Assembly: GCF_043235035.1 (NCBI RefSeq)
Contig: NZ_JAZAQF010000034.1
Coordinates: forward strand, 1 to 64,000
DNA from: CACIAM-69d sp001698445
Lineage (GTDB): Bacteria > Cyanobacteriota > Cyanobacteriia > CACIAM-69d
Direction: 5' to 3'
Length of the DNA: 64,000 bases
Position numbers and translations under genes: made by a program. Position 1 is the stretch's first letter. Each line of letters opens with the position of its first letter. Positions 9,365 to 18,575 of the stretch are shown here, piece after piece. The notes beneath the pieces are model-generated. The model was not told the origin of the DNA, did no database searches, and saw only the letters and a list, made by a program, of their open reading frames with translations.

Positions 9365-10132
9365 ATGGCAGTCGTATCCCTTACCCAAATGCTCGATGCG
9401 GGTGTTCACTTTGGACACCAGGCTAGCCGCTGGAACCCCAAGATGTCGCCCTACATCTTCGCGGCTCGCAACGGCGTGCATATCATTGACCTGGTGCAAA
9501 CCGCCCAGTGCATGGAATATGCCTATCAATTTCTGCGCGAAGCCTCCGAGCAAGGCAAGCGCGTGCTGTTTGTGGGCACCAAGCGCCAAGCTGCTGGCAT
9601 CGTGGCCCAAGAGGCTAGCCGTTGCGGCAGTTTCTATGTGAACCAGCGTTGGTTGGGCGGGATGCTCACCAACTGGACCACGATCAAGAGCCGGGCCGAT
9701 CGGCTGAAGGAACTGGAGCGCCGCGAAGAAACCGGCGGTCTTGACCTGCTGCCCAAGAAGGAAGCTTCGGTGCTGCGCCGCGAAATGGCCAAGCTGCAAA
9801 AGTACCTGAACGGCATTAAGCACATGCGCAAGCTGCCTGACATCGTGGTCATGGTTGACCAACGTCGGGAATACAACGCGGTGCAAGAGTGCGTGAAGCT
9901 GGGGATCCCGATCGTGGCGCTGCTGGACACCAACTGCGATCCCGATACGGTGGATGTGCCCATTCCCGCCAACGACGACGCAATTCGATCGATCAAGCTG
10001 ATCATCGGCAAGCTGGCCGATGCGATCTATGAAGGTCGCCACGGTCAATTGGATAGCGAAGACGAAGCCTTCGACGAAGAGTACGACTACGACGCAGAAG
10101 AGTACGAAGAAGAAGAAAGCACCGAAGCCTAA
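9365..10132 (+). CDS. rpsB: 30S ribosomal protein S2
   Basis: A structural protein of the small ribosomal subunit, 255 residues. I chose the ATG at 9365 (MAVVSLTQMLDAGVHFGHQ), which matches the conserved S2 N-terminus and has AGGAG about 14 bases upstream; an upstream in-frame ATG at 9326 would add 13 unconserved residues. Conserved S2 stretches are visible: GVHFGHQASRWNPKM, GTKRQAAGIV, VNQRWLGGMLTN and the region around VDQRREYNAVQEC. The C-terminus is a strongly acidic tail (EDEAFDEEYDYDAEEYEEEE). tsf follows on the same strand, the usual bacterial order. Confidence 0.97.
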   Translation: MAVVSLTQMLDAGVHFGHQASRWNPKMSPYIFAARNGVHIIDLVQTAQCMEYAYQFLREASEQGKRVLFVGTKRQAAGIVAQEASRCGSFYVNQRWLGGMLTNWTTIKSRADRLKELERREETGGLDLLPKKEASVLRREMAKLQKYLNGIKHMRKLPDIVVMVDQRREYNAVQECVKLGIPIVALLDTNCDPDTVDVPIPANDDAIRSIKLIIGKLADAIYEGRHGQLDSEDEAFDEEYDYDAEEYEEEESTEA

Positions 10133-10581
10133 GGTCTGTCTTCAAGACTTGTCCTCGGATCGGCAAAATTCTGATTCTTCCGCTGCGAGATCCGAAGAAG
10201 TCAGGCGTTGAAATCACTGGTTGAGTCACTGTCTGGATCGATCGATCAGGTCGCAAGGGTCGGCGCTGGTCGATCGAACCGGATCGAACACCGTCAGATT
10301 TTGGCTCACCAGGCTTTGGCTGACCAAGCTTTGGCTCACCAAGCTTTGGCTCACCAAGCTTTGGCTCAATTAACTGTCCTAATTTCTGTCGCTTCTTCGG
10401 TTCATTCGTCTCGGTTCAGCTCAGTATATTTTCAGCTCAGTTTATTGGTTGATATCGATCGGGCGAGCCGGGTTAGGGCAAGCTTAACCCCGTCCTGACT
10501 CGTCAGGTTTTACAATCAACGGCAAATAACTGCTGCACAGTTCACGACAACGCTTGCAAACGCTTAGGTAACGAGGGCCCC
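10133..10581. other. rpsB-tsf spacer with tandem repeats
   Basis: About 450 bp, long for an rpsB-tsf gap. It carries the 15-bp tandem repeat listed at 10300-10369. No gene seen. tsf could have its own promoter here; none was identified with confidence. Confidence 0.5.
10300..10369. repeat. 15-bp tandem repeat, about 4.7 copies
   Basis: The unit tttggctcaccaagc starts at 10300, 10315, 10330 and 10345, with a partial fifth copy to 10369. Units differ at one or two positions (aggc in the first, ctgacc in the second). An AAGCTT site recurs at unit boundaries. Confidence 0.9.
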
Positions 10582-11241
10582 ATGGCAGAGATTTCGGCAA
10601 AGCTGGTTAAAGACCTGCGCGAACGTACCGGCGCGGGCATGATGGACTGCAAAAAAGCCCTGGCAGAAAACAACGGCGACATCGAAAAGGCCACCGAATG
10701 GCTGCGCCAAAAGGGCATCGCCTCCGCTGGCAAGAAAGCGGGCCGCGTTGCCGCTGAAGGGCTGGTTGATGCATACATCCACACCGGCGGTCGGATCGGC
10801 GTGCTGGTGGAAGTGAACTGCGAAACGGACTTTGTGGCCAAGCGCGATGAATTCCGGGAGCTGGTGCGCAACATCGCCATGCAAATTGCCGCTTGCCCGA
10901 ATGTGGAGTTTATTTCGACTTCGGAAATTTCCGAGGACGTGGTGGCTCGTGAGAAGGCGATCGAAATGGGTCGCGAAGACCTGGACGGCAAGCCCGAGCA
11001 ACTGAAAGAAAAGATTGTTGATGGTCGGATTAAGAAGCGCCTGGAAGAGCTGTGCTTGCTGCCTCAGCCGTTCATCCGCGACCAAAGCAAGACCGTGGAA
11101 GAACTGATCAAGGAATCGATCGCGAAGATTGGGGAAAACATCCAAGTTCGTCGTTTCCAGCGCTTTGTGTTGGGTGAAGGCATCGAGAAGCAAGCAAGCA
11201 ACTTCGCTGAGGAAGTAGCTGCCCAAACCGGCAACAAATAG
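10582..11241 (+). CDS. tsf: Translation elongation factor Ts
   Basis: The nucleotide exchange factor that regenerates EF-Tu-GTP. 219 residues, the short form seen in cyanobacteria and plastids. The N-terminal UBA-like domain contains VKDLRERTGAGMMDCKKAL, the classic EF-Ts signature, followed by WLRQKGIASAGKKAGRVAAEG and the core motif GVLVEVNCETDFVA. It ends with the dimerisation-type sequence RRFQRFVLGEGIEK. ATG at 10582; the region just upstream (cgagggcccc) is a weak ribosome-binding match. It lies downstream of rpsB. Confidence 0.97.
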   Translation: MAEISAKLVKDLRERTGAGMMDCKKALAENNGDIEKATEWLRQKGIASAGKKAGRVAAEGLVDAYIHTGGRIGVLVEVNCETDFVAKRDEFRELVRNIAMQIAACPNVEFISTSEISEDVVAREKAIEMGREDLDGKPEQLKEKIVDGRIKKRLEELCLLPQPFIRDQSKTVEELIKESIAKIGENIQVRRFQRFVLGEGIEKQASNFAEEVAAQTGNK

Positions 11242-11577
11242 GACGGCTGGGGCTGGATGGCCCATCCGATTTGTGGGGAAGGCGGTTTTGTCCGGCTTGT
11301 CGCCCCAACGGCTGAATTAAACCCGAAGGCATGGCCCGATCGATCGCGCAACCGTCCGAACGATCCGTGGCTGTGCCTTTGGTGCTGTTGGGGCGATCGT
11401 TCCTATCTTGGTCTGGTGCAGCCTGGTTTACTGTTCAGCCTGGTTTGGAAGATTGGATTTGTTTGAGCTTGTGCAAATTGCAGCAAATTACAGCAAATTG
11501 AGTTTATGTAGCCTGAATTTGCACATTGGAATTTGCACGGATTTGAACTGGTGCAGAGAGAAGAGGCGAAACCACCC
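11242..11577. other. Spacer, no gene seen
   Basis: About 335 bp after tsf. It includes imperfect repeats of gcaaattgcagcaaattacagcaa near 11475-11500. Nothing else is recognisable. Confidence 0.4.
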
Positions 11578-12738
11578 GTGACCGACCCGATTCATCGACT
11601 GGAGCAAGAATTGGCGGAGCTGAGCGATCGGTCTCGATTGCTGGCGGAGTCCTTATACGAGGCGGATTTGAGCTATTTGCGCACCCTGGGAGCCGCCGCC
11701 GGTCAACAGTTAATTTTGGCCAGCTACCGCATCTGTACCCATAAGTATCCTGAGCGGTTTTTGGCCCTGCCTTTCATGGAGCGCCAAAAACTACAGCAGG
11801 CCCTGCGACAGGTGGCCCGCGACCTGTCTGAACAGTTGCCACAAAACCTGGGTTTACCCATTCCCAAGCCCGAGCGGAAACAGCGGATTGTGAAGGTGGA
11901 GGCGATCGAGCGGCCCAAATCCAGCGGTCGCCGTTCGGCCAACGGAGCAGACAACGAAGACAACGAGGGCCCCAGCACCGCTGAAATGGCGGCGGCCCTA
12001 GCGGCAGCTTTTAACTCATTGGTCAATATCGAGTCGATCGAGCTAGAGGGGGATGATGCGGACGACGCTGAAGATCCTGAAGATTCTGAAGATTCTGATG
12101 ACGAAACGAGCGATCGCCCCCGCAACGCGAACTCATCCAACGCAAACTCATCCTCAGGGCGCGATGACGACGATCTGGCAGCCGACTCAGAGGAAGCAGC
12201 CGACTCAGAACCGGAGTCAGATCCCGAACCCCGGCCCCCAGCGATCGACCTGGATGCTGGAATGCCCGAAGTGCTGGCAACGCTGGCAACCCACCCCAGC
12301 CGCGTGCTGCAATGGCATCGATCGCGCGAACAGCTCACCAACAACACCCTTCGCTCCCAATCCCATCAGGCCAACGAGCTATTACGCTCGGCCGGTATTC
12401 TGCCCCGCAAACTCCCGCCCGCCATGCTGGACATTGCAGCCAAGGGAGACTTCGACGACTTCACCGGCAACTCGCCTAACCTGATTGAGCTGATCATGCA
12501 AGGCGAAGACGATGACGACTCCGACAACGACTCCGACGGAGCCACTCGCCTGGTGGCCGTGCATTTGCGCCTCTCGGAAATTCACTTTAGCAACCCCGAC
12601 CTGAAACCCCAGCGGGCCGCGATTCAACAGGTGCTGGAGCAGCTTGATCAACTCCGCACCCGCTACGAGAAGGTGCAGCATCGCCAAGCGATCGCCTCCG
12701 CCGAATCCGCCTGGCGTAGTGCTTGGTTTGAAGACTAG
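11578..12738 (+). CDS. Conserved-looking protein of unknown function with acidic linker
   Basis: I do not recognise a domain. The preferred start is GTG at 11578 (MTDPIHRLEQELAELSDRSR) preceded by GAAGAGG; an upstream TTG at 11533 would add 15 residues. That gives 386 residues in three parts. An N-terminal helical region (about 1-105; LRTLGAAAGQQLILASYRIC, LALPFMERQKLQQALRQVAR) comes first. A low-complexity, very acidic Asp/Glu/Ser linker (about 150-225) follows. The C-terminal helical region contains HLRLSEIHFSNPDLKPQRAA and ends with a coiled-coil-like stretch. No signal peptide or membrane segment, so probably cytosolic. Local repeats such as GATTCTGAA contribute to the linker. Confidence 0.75.
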   Translation: MTDPIHRLEQELAELSDRSRLLAESLYEADLSYLRTLGAAAGQQLILASYRICTHKYPERFLALPFMERQKLQQALRQVARDLSEQLPQNLGLPIPKPERKQRIVKVEAIERPKSSGRRSANGADNEDNEGPSTAEMAAALAAAFNSLVNIESIELEGDDADDAEDPEDSEDSDDETSDRPRNANSSNANSSSGRDDDDLAADSEEAADSEPESDPEPRPPAIDLDAGMPEVLATLATHPSRVLQWHRSREQLTNNTLRSQSHQANELLRSAGILPRKLPPAMLDIAAKGDFDDFTGNSPNLIELIMQGEDDDDSDNDSDGATRLVAVHLRLSEIHFSNPDLKPQRAAIQQVLEQLDQLRTRYEKVQHRQAIASAESAWRSAWFED

Positions 12739-13065
12739 TAGCATGACAGGCTTAATACATTGGGCCAAAGTTGCGGAGCCAGTCGTGGTAACAAGGGGCT
12801 TGAACATCTTGCTGCTTAACGATCAGATGGCGGTAACAGCCATGTCATTTAACCCAGCGAATTAAGGCAGCCACGCTACTAGGAAGGACTCGCGTTCGTC
12901 AGCCAGCTAAAGATTTGCCTCAGGGATCAGCGCCCGCCAACCCGATCGCGCCTTGATCGCACCTCGATCGCGCCCGATTCCTCGAAAATCCATCACCACA
13001 CACCCAACGCCTCATCCCAGGTGCTAGGTTATTGGGGATTTCAAACCCCCTAGCGCAACGTTGCC
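12739..13065. other. Spacer with a half copy of a dispersed palindrome
   Basis: About 330 bp before uxs. It contains CAAGGGGCTT at 12792-12801, one arm of the palindrome found complete at 14087 and 56053. No gene seen. Confidence 0.4.
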
Positions 13066-14004
13066 ATGAGAATCCTCGTCACCGGAGGCGCGGGCTTCAT
13101 CGGTTCGCACTTGATCGATCGGCTAATGAACGCCGGTCATGAGGTCATTTGTCTCGACAATTTCTACACCGGCCACAAGCGCAACATCGTTCACTGGCTG
13201 GGCCACCCGAACTTTGAACTCGTCCGCCACGATATTACCGAAGCTATTCGGCTGGAAGTGGATCAGGTTTATCACCTGGCCTGTCCTGCCTCTCCGGTGC
13301 ACTACCAATACAATCCCGTCAAAACCGTTAAAACCAACGCGATCGGGACCATGAATATGCTGGGCTTGGCCAAACGGGTCAAAGCCCGGTTCCTGCTGGC
13401 CTCCACCTCCGAAGTCTACGGCGATCCAGAAGTCCATCCCCAAAGCGAAGACTATCGGGGCAACGTCAACCCGATCGGAATCCGCAGTTGCTACGACGAA
13501 GGCAAACGGATTGCCGAAACCCTCACCTTTGACTATCACCGCCAGAACAATGTAGACATCCGCGTGGTGCGTATTTTCAACACCTACGGAACTCGGATGT
13601 TGGAAAACGATGGGCGCGTGGTCAGCAACTTCATTGTGCAAGCCCTGCGCGGCCAGCCCCTGACCATTTATGGAGACGGCTCCCAAACCCGCAGTTTCTG
13701 TTACGTGTCGGATTTGGTGGATGGGTTGATTCGGATGATGAACAACCCCGACCACACTGGCCCCGTTAACCTCGGTAACCCCGGGGAATACACCATTTTG
13801 GAGCTAGCCAAAGCCGTCCAAGCCCAGGTGGGTTCCGGCGTGGAAATTGACTATAAGCCCCTGCCCCAGGACGATCCGCGCCGCCGCCGTCCCGACATCA
13901 CCCGCGCCAAGCTGTGGCTGGGGTGGGAGCCGACAGTGCCCCTGGAAGAAGGACTGCAAAAGACGATCGAGGACTTCCGCCAACGGATTATCGCTGAAGC
14001 CTAA
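13066..14004 (+). CDS. uxs: UDP-glucuronate decarboxylase (UDP-xylose synthase)
   Basis: A short-chain dehydrogenase/reductase that oxidises and decarboxylates UDP-glucuronate to UDP-xylose, using bound NAD+. 312 residues, close to the catalytic core of Uxs. The Rossmann motif GGAGFIGSH lies at residues 7-15. The family-typical VYHLACPASPVHYQYNPVKT follows, then STSEVYGDP, and the catalytic Tyr/Lys pair is in SCYDEGKR. RIFNTYGTRM and GDGSQTRSFCYVSDLVDG are characteristic of this group rather than of GalE. It lies 370 bp upstream of ugd on the same strand, and Ugd makes its substrate, so together they turn UDP-glucose into UDP-xylose for cell-surface glycans. Confidence 0.95.
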   Translation: MRILVTGGAGFIGSHLIDRLMNAGHEVICLDNFYTGHKRNIVHWLGHPNFELVRHDITEAIRLEVDQVYHLACPASPVHYQYNPVKTVKTNAIGTMNMLGLAKRVKARFLLASTSEVYGDPEVHPQSEDYRGNVNPIGIRSCYDEGKRIAETLTFDYHRQNNVDIRVVRIFNTYGTRMLENDGRVVSNFIVQALRGQPLTIYGDGSQTRSFCYVSDLVDGLIRMMNNPDHTGPVNLGNPGEYTILELAKAVQAQVGSGVEIDYKPLPQDDPRRRRPDITRAKLWLGWEPTVPLEEGLQKTIEDFRQRIIAEA

Positions 14005-14374
14005 GAGGGTGTTGAAGCAGCCAAAGTTGATAACCAGCTTGCCCAATCGATCGACAAAGACAAGTTGTCCGAGCGATCAACAAAGACAAGGGGCTTAAGC
14101 CCCTTGTTCCCGCAACTACTAACTAGTACTTGGCGATTGCTGCAAGACGGGTTTCAGACATCCTCCAAGGGGCAAGTTGGAACAGGCAGCGTCTCAAAAC
14201 CATCCAGAAACCATCCGGGCCAGAAACCATCCGGGCGGTCGCAATCAACCGGACTGATGACAGGCTCTAGGGAATACGGATCTCAGTTTGTCTGCACCAT
14301 TTGGCCCGGATGCGGCTGAATGGTTGCCGAATGCCCCCACTTGTAAGGACTCCACTTGTACAGAAGGTGAATTT
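14005..14374. other. uxs-ugd spacer holding dispersed repeats
   Basis: About 370 bp. It holds the palindrome at 14087-14106, short local repeats (gaaaccatccgggc twice near 14205-14235) and the phrase gatgacaggctctaggg near 14258. A similar phrase, gatgacaggccctaag, occurs near 248, suggesting a shared repeat. No gene seen. Confidence 0.5.
14087..14106. repeat. 20-bp perfect palindrome, dispersed family
   Basis: CAAGGGGCTTAAGCCCCTTG, perfectly self-complementary. An identical copy is at 56053-56072, and partial copies occur near 268-275 and 12792-12801. Confidence 0.85.
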
Positions 14375-15730
14375 ATGCGTGTTTGCGTAATTGGAACAGG
14401 CTACGTGGGTTTGGTCACCGGAGTTTGCTTGGCACGCACGGGCCACCATGTCACCTGCGTAGACAACAACGAGGAAAAGGTGAAGCTGATGAAGTCGGGG
14501 CAATCCCCGATTTATGAGCCGGGTCTGTCGGAATTGATGCAGGCGGCCATGACGGAGGGGACGATCGAGTTCACCAGCGACCTGGCTTCCGGGGTTGATC
14601 AAAGCGACATCCTCTTCATTGCCGTGGGTACGCCGCCCCTCCCCACGGGGGAAAGTGACACGCGCTATGTGGAAGCGGTGGCCCGGGGCATTGGCACCAG
14701 CCTGAAGAGTGGCAGCAGCTATAAGGTAATTGTGAATAAGTCCACGGTGCCGATCGGCTCGGGGGACTGGGTGCGCACCATCGTGCTCGATTCCTTTAAG
14801 GAAAATTCGCCGGGTCAACCGGAGCCGGCCTTTGCGGTAGTCAGCAATCCGGAATTTTTGCGGGAAGGTTCGGCCATTTACGACACCTTCAACCCCGATC
14901 GGATTGTGCTGGGCAGCAATGACCCCAAGGCACTGGGGATGATGAGCGAGTTGTATGACCCGATCGTCCGGCGCGACTTTGCAGAAAACCAAGCCCTGCC
15001 TCCGGTGCCGATCGTCACGACGGATTTGGCCTCGGCGGAAATGGTGAAATATGCGGCCAATGCATTTTTGGCCACCAAGATTAGCTTCATCAACGAAGTG
15101 GCTAATATCTGCGATCGGGTGGGGGCCGATGTGACCCAAGTGGCCAAGGGCATTGGCTTAGATTCGCGGATTGGCCCGAAATTCTTGAATGCGGGGATTG
15201 GCTGGGGCGGTTCCTGTTTCCCGAAAGATGTGTCTGCCCTGGTGCATACGGCCAGTGACTATGGTTACGATGCGGAACTGCTGAAGGCGGCGGTGAACGT
15301 GAACCAACGGCAACGGGCGATCGCGATCGAGAAGTTGCAACAGACCCTCAAAATCCTGAAGGGCAAGACGATCGGCCTGTTGGGCCTCACCTTCAAGCCC
15401 GACACGGACGACATGCGCGATGCACCGTCCCTGATTTTGATTGAACAGCTCAGTCGCTTGGGCGCGAAGGTGAAGGCCTACGACCCGATCGTTTCCCAAA
15501 CCGGAATGCGCCACGGCCTCTCCAACGTCTATGTGGAAACCGATCCCGAGCTGCTGGCGGATGGTTGCGATGCGCTGGTGATTGTCACGGAATGGGAACA
15601 ATTCCGCACCCTGGATTACGCCAAGATGGCCAAAGCCATGCACAATCCCACGGTGGTTGATGGTCGAAACTTCCTCGATCGGGCGGCTTTGGAGGCCGCA
15701 GGTTTCCACTACGTAGGCATTGGCCGATAA
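14375..15730 (+). CDS. ugd: UDP-glucose 6-dehydrogenase
   Basis: Oxidises UDP-glucose to UDP-glucuronate with two NAD+. I place the start at ATG 14375 (MRVCVIGTGYVGLVTG), preceded by AGAAGGTGA; a longer frame to 14288 lacks conservation. 451 residues. The NAD-binding motif GTGYVG lies at 7-12, Asp30 ends the second strand (VTCVDNN), and VNKSTVPIGSG is the central linker. The catalytic Cys281 is in GWGGSCFPKD. The C-terminal domain carries GLTFKPDTDDMRDAPS. It works directly before UDP-glucuronate decarboxylase, encoded just upstream. Confidence 0.96.
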   Translation: MRVCVIGTGYVGLVTGVCLARTGHHVTCVDNNEEKVKLMKSGQSPIYEPGLSELMQAAMTEGTIEFTSDLASGVDQSDILFIAVGTPPLPTGESDTRYVEAVARGIGTSLKSGSSYKVIVNKSTVPIGSGDWVRTIVLDSFKENSPGQPEPAFAVVSNPEFLREGSAIYDTFNPDRIVLGSNDPKALGMMSELYDPIVRRDFAENQALPPVPIVTTDLASAEMVKYAANAFLATKISFINEVANICDRVGADVTQVAKGIGLDSRIGPKFLNAGIGWGGSCFPKDVSALVHTASDYGYDAELLKAAVNVNQRQRAIAIEKLQQTLKILKGKTIGLLGLTFKPDTDDMRDAPSLILIEQLSRLGAKVKAYDPIVSQTGMRHGLSNVYVETDPELLADGCDALVIVTEWEQFRTLDYAKMAKAMHNPTVVDGRNFLDRAALEAAGFHYVGIGR

Positions 15731-15740
15731 AGATCACCTT

Positions 15741-15761
15741 CAGGGGCCCCGGGGGCCCCTG
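15741..15761 (+). terminator. GC-rich hairpin just after ugd
   Basis: A 10-bp perfect inverted repeat, CAGGGGCCCC and GGGGCCCCTG separated by a single G, begins 11 bases after the ugd stop. No T-run follows, so it is a stabilising or terminator-like hairpin rather than a canonical intrinsic terminator. Confidence 0.4.
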
Positions 15762-16072
15762 CGATATACTGGCCCACAAGCGGTTTTGGCCGTCCCCGCC
15801 TTGGGAGGCTCTCAATTGCTCCCAATCCAACTCCCTAGTTTTGTCCAAAACACCCTCAACACAAGCATGAGGGGGAGAGCAGGCGAGGTTTTTTACTGAG
15901 TTCTTGCGCCCGATGGCGCTGTTGCTGTTGCCCTTCAATTCACAGCATTACCGGTTAGCGGGGCACCTCGCGGGGCATCTTGCGGAGCATGGTATCCTCG
16001 GCAAACGTCAGGGAATTGTGACCCAAGACAGCCGCGATCCCCATCCTTGGGGCGATCGCGCGGGAGGCAACT
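15762..16072. other. Spacer before the antiporter, no gene seen
   Basis: About 310 bp. No coding frame with plausible composition. The sequence cggttttggccgtccccgcc and the following purine-rich stretch have no feature I can name. Confidence 0.35.
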
Positions 16073-17977
16073 GTGGCTGAGATTGCCCAAACCCTCATCC
16101 TGGCCGTTTTGGTGGGCATCGGGGCCCAAATTGTGGCGGCCTGGTTGCGGCTGCCCGGCATCGTTTGCCTGCTGGTGTTTGGAATTAGCCTGGGGCGCAG
16201 CGGCCTCGGGGCGATCGACCCGCAACAGTTGGGGCCAGCCCTGGAGGCGATCGTTTCCTTGGCAGTGGCCCTCATTTTGTTTGAAGGGGGTCTGGGCCTG
16301 GAGTTGCGCGATGTGGGCAAAGTCTCCGGCAGCCTGCGCAACTTGGTGACGATCGGGACGTTGGTTTCCTTTGCGGGCGGCGGCATGGCGGCCCACTGGT
16401 TAGCGGAGTTTCCTTGGCCGATCGCCCTGCTCTACTCCTCCCTGGTGGTGGTGACCGGGCCCACGGTCATCGGCCCCCTGCTGAAAAATATTCAAGTCGA
16501 TCGGCAGGTTTCAGCCCTCCTCGAAAGCGAAGGCGTATTAATTGACCCGATCGGGGCGATCTTGGCCGTCGTCGTCCTCGACATCATCATCGACGGCGGG
16601 GGCGACCCCAGCGCCATCCTGGCCGGCATGTTATGGCGCTTGGGATCCGGCAGTTTGATCGGTGGGTTGGGCGGCTGGGCGATCGCTGCCTTCCTGCGGC
16701 GGGCCCCCTTCCTCTCCGATGACCTTCGGAATTTAACCGTTTTGGCCGGAGCCTGGGGCCTGTATAGCCTGTCGCAACAAACCGCCAGCGAATCCGGCCT
16801 GATGGCAGTGGTCATTGCAGGCATTGTTCTCCGGGCCGCTGAGCTGCCTGAAGCCCGCACCCTACGCCGCTTCAAAGGGCAACTGACCCTGCTGGCCATC
16901 TCCGTTCTGTTTGTGCTGTTGGCGGCAGACCTCTCCCTCGCCAGCGTTTTCACCCTTGGTTGGGGCGGCTTGGCCGCCGTTTTGGTGTTGATGTTGGTGG
17001 TGCGCCCGCTGAACGTGTGGCTTTGCACCGCCGGTAGCGACTTTAATTGGCGACAAAAACTATTTGCCGGTTGGGTGGCTCCCAAGGGAATTGTTTCCGC
17101 GTCCGTGGCCTCCCTGTTCTCGATTTTGTTGACCCAAGGGGGCATTACCGGCGGCGAGTCCATCAAAGCCTTGGTGTTTTTGACGATCGCCACCACGGTC
17201 ACCGCCCAAGGCCTGACGGCGGGCTGGGTAGCCGATTGGCTGCGGTTAACCTCCACGGAGCGGCGTGGCATCGCGATCGCCGGGGCCACGCCTGTTGGAT
17301 TGCTGGTGGCACGGCTGTTTGCCGATCGCGGGGAAGCGGTGGCGATCGTGGAAACCGACCCGGAAGCCTGCAAGCAAGCCGAAAGCGCCGGATTCCGCGT
17401 GTTTTCCAGCAGCGCCCTCGACACGGCCGTTTTGGAAGCGGCCGGTTTGGAGTCCGTGGGAACGTTCCTCGCGGCCACCAGCAATGGGGAAGTGAATGCG
17501 GTTTTGGCCCAACGCGCCGCCGAAGAATTCGCCCCGCCTCGGGTCTTGGCCGCCGTTCCCACCGAAGAGAACAGCAACGGCAATGGCCAAGCCAAACGCA
17601 GCAGCAAGGTGCAACCCGCCTTTGCCACCCAACGCAGCCTCAAGGAGTGGAATCAATTGGTGAGCGATCGGGCGGTCAAACTCGGAGAAACGATCATGCG
17701 ATCGACCGATTTAGACTTGCAACATGCCCATCTCACGGCCCTGATTCGCACCGGAGAATTAATTCCCTTGCTAATTGCTCGGGACGATCGGCTGATGGTG
17801 GTTTCTGCCCATGACCCATGGTTAGCGGGCGATCGGCTCATCTATTTACTTCATGATCCCAAGCCGAAGCTCCTGCAAAGTTTGGCCGGATCTCGCAAGC
17901 CCGAATTCACGATCGAGCGGCTGCCTTCTGTGGAGGAGTTGCCCCTTGCCAGTGAAGCAATCCAAGAAGCCATTTAA
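16073..17977 (+). CDS. CPA1-type Na+/H+ antiporter with C-terminal TrkA-N (RCK) domain
   Basis: A plasma-membrane cation/proton exchanger, probably for Na+ or K+ and pH homeostasis. Residues 1-400 form about twelve hydrophobic helices. FEGGLGLELRD and VVVTGPTVIGPLLKNI precede the ESEGVLIDPIGAI segment, where Asp158 is in the position of the ion-binding Asp of NhaP-like proteins. Residues about 405-520 form a Rossmann-like TrkA-N regulatory domain (IAIAGATPVGLLVARLFADR, VAIVETDPEACKQAESAGF). It starts at GTG 16073 with GGGAGG upstream. The 634-residue length and fused TrkA-N domain fit a subset of bacterial NhaP antiporters. Confidence 0.92.
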   Translation: MAEIAQTLILAVLVGIGAQIVAAWLRLPGIVCLLVFGISLGRSGLGAIDPQQLGPALEAIVSLAVALILFEGGLGLELRDVGKVSGSLRNLVTIGTLVSFAGGGMAAHWLAEFPWPIALLYSSLVVVTGPTVIGPLLKNIQVDRQVSALLESEGVLIDPIGAILAVVVLDIIIDGGGDPSAILAGMLWRLGSGSLIGGLGGWAIAAFLRRAPFLSDDLRNLTVLAGAWGLYSLSQQTASESGLMAVVIAGIVLRAAELPEARTLRRFKGQLTLLAISVLFVLLAADLSLASVFTLGWGGLAAVLVLMLVVRPLNVWLCTAGSDFNWRQKLFAGWVAPKGIVSASVASLFSILLTQGGITGGESIKALVFLTIATTVTAQGLTAGWVADWLRLTSTERRGIAIAGATPVGLLVARLFADRGEAVAIVETDPEACKQAESAGFRVFSSSALDTAVLEAAGLESVGTFLAATSNGEVNAVLAQRAAEEFAPPRVLAAVPTEENSNGNGQAKRSSKVQPAFATQRSLKEWNQLVSDRAVKLGETIMRSTDLDLQHAHLTALIRTGELIPLLIARDDRLMVVSAHDPWLAGDRLIYLLHDPKPKLLQSLAGSRKPEFTIERLPSVEELPLASEAIQEAI

Positions 17978-18231
17978 CTCGATTGTTAAGACCACCAAGC
18001 TTACCGTTTCGCTTAAAGTGACGCATATCAATATTGCCGATTTTGCCAGTGAAGTTGATGCAGATTCGCGATCGCACAGCTACCAGACTAATCCCCAATC
18101 AAGGATGCAGGTACTGTGAGGGCAACGACATTGATCGCTATAAATTAAATTTTGATCTCCAAAGCTACCAAATGCGCCCTTATATAGAAATTGCACTTAG
18201 CAAATGAACCAATCAATTAGGAGGCTTTGAG
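17978..18231. other. Spacer marking a drop in G+C
   Basis: The transition into the accessory region. Composition becomes noticeably AT-richer from about 18130. No gene seen. Confidence 0.4.
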
Positions 18232-18561
18232 ATGTTAATTATGCCAGTGACAGAAACTGTTCCTTTAGCCATTGATGCTACGGGTGTCATTCGCGTGGGA
18301 GGAACTCGCGTGACATTGGACACAGTAATCTTGGCATTTCTAGAAGGCAATTTAGCTGAGGAGATTCAAGAGCAATATCCTTCGCTTCAGTTGGCTGATA
18401 TCTATTCTGTGTTGGGATATTATTTGCGACATCGATCGGAAGTTGATGACTATTTGCGATCGCGATCTAATTTGGCGGTAACAGTACAGCAAAGAATTGA
18501 AGCAACTGATAGCCCAGTGGGTTTACGCGATCGGCTCCTGGCGCGACAGATGAGTCACTAA
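18232..18561 (+). CDS. DUF433 family antitoxin-like protein
   Basis: 109 residues, ATG at 18232 with a strong AGGAGG ten bases upstream; a second in-frame ATG at 18241 is possible. The core ATGVIRVGGTRVTLDTVILA, followed by GNLAEEIQEQYPSLQLADIYSVLGYYL, is the pattern of DUF433 proteins. These resemble the DNA-binding antitoxins of VapB type and are commonly paired with a DUF5615 PIN-like toxin. The next start codon is 15 bp downstream and begins exactly such a toxin, but that gene is broken after ten codons (18576-18608). The antitoxin itself looks intact. Confidence 0.85.
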   Translation: MLIMPVTETVPLAIDATGVIRVGGTRVTLDTVILAFLEGNLAEEIQEQYPSLQLADIYSVLGYYLRHRSEVDDYLRSRSNLAVTVQQRIEATDSPVGLRDRLLARQMSH

Positions 18562-18575
18562 TTTACTTCTAAAGT

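Noticed and set aside
9152..10048. 298-codon open frame opposite rpsB
   Set aside because: Antisense of a ribosomal protein; no own ribosome-binding site or motif.
15762..15840. Possible structural RNA after ugd
   Set aside because: I saw no cloverleaf or known RNA consensus, only GC-rich stretches.
16492..17643. 383-codon open frame opposite the antiporter
   Set aside because: Arg/Ala/Ser/Thr-rich shadow of the sense gene with no domain.
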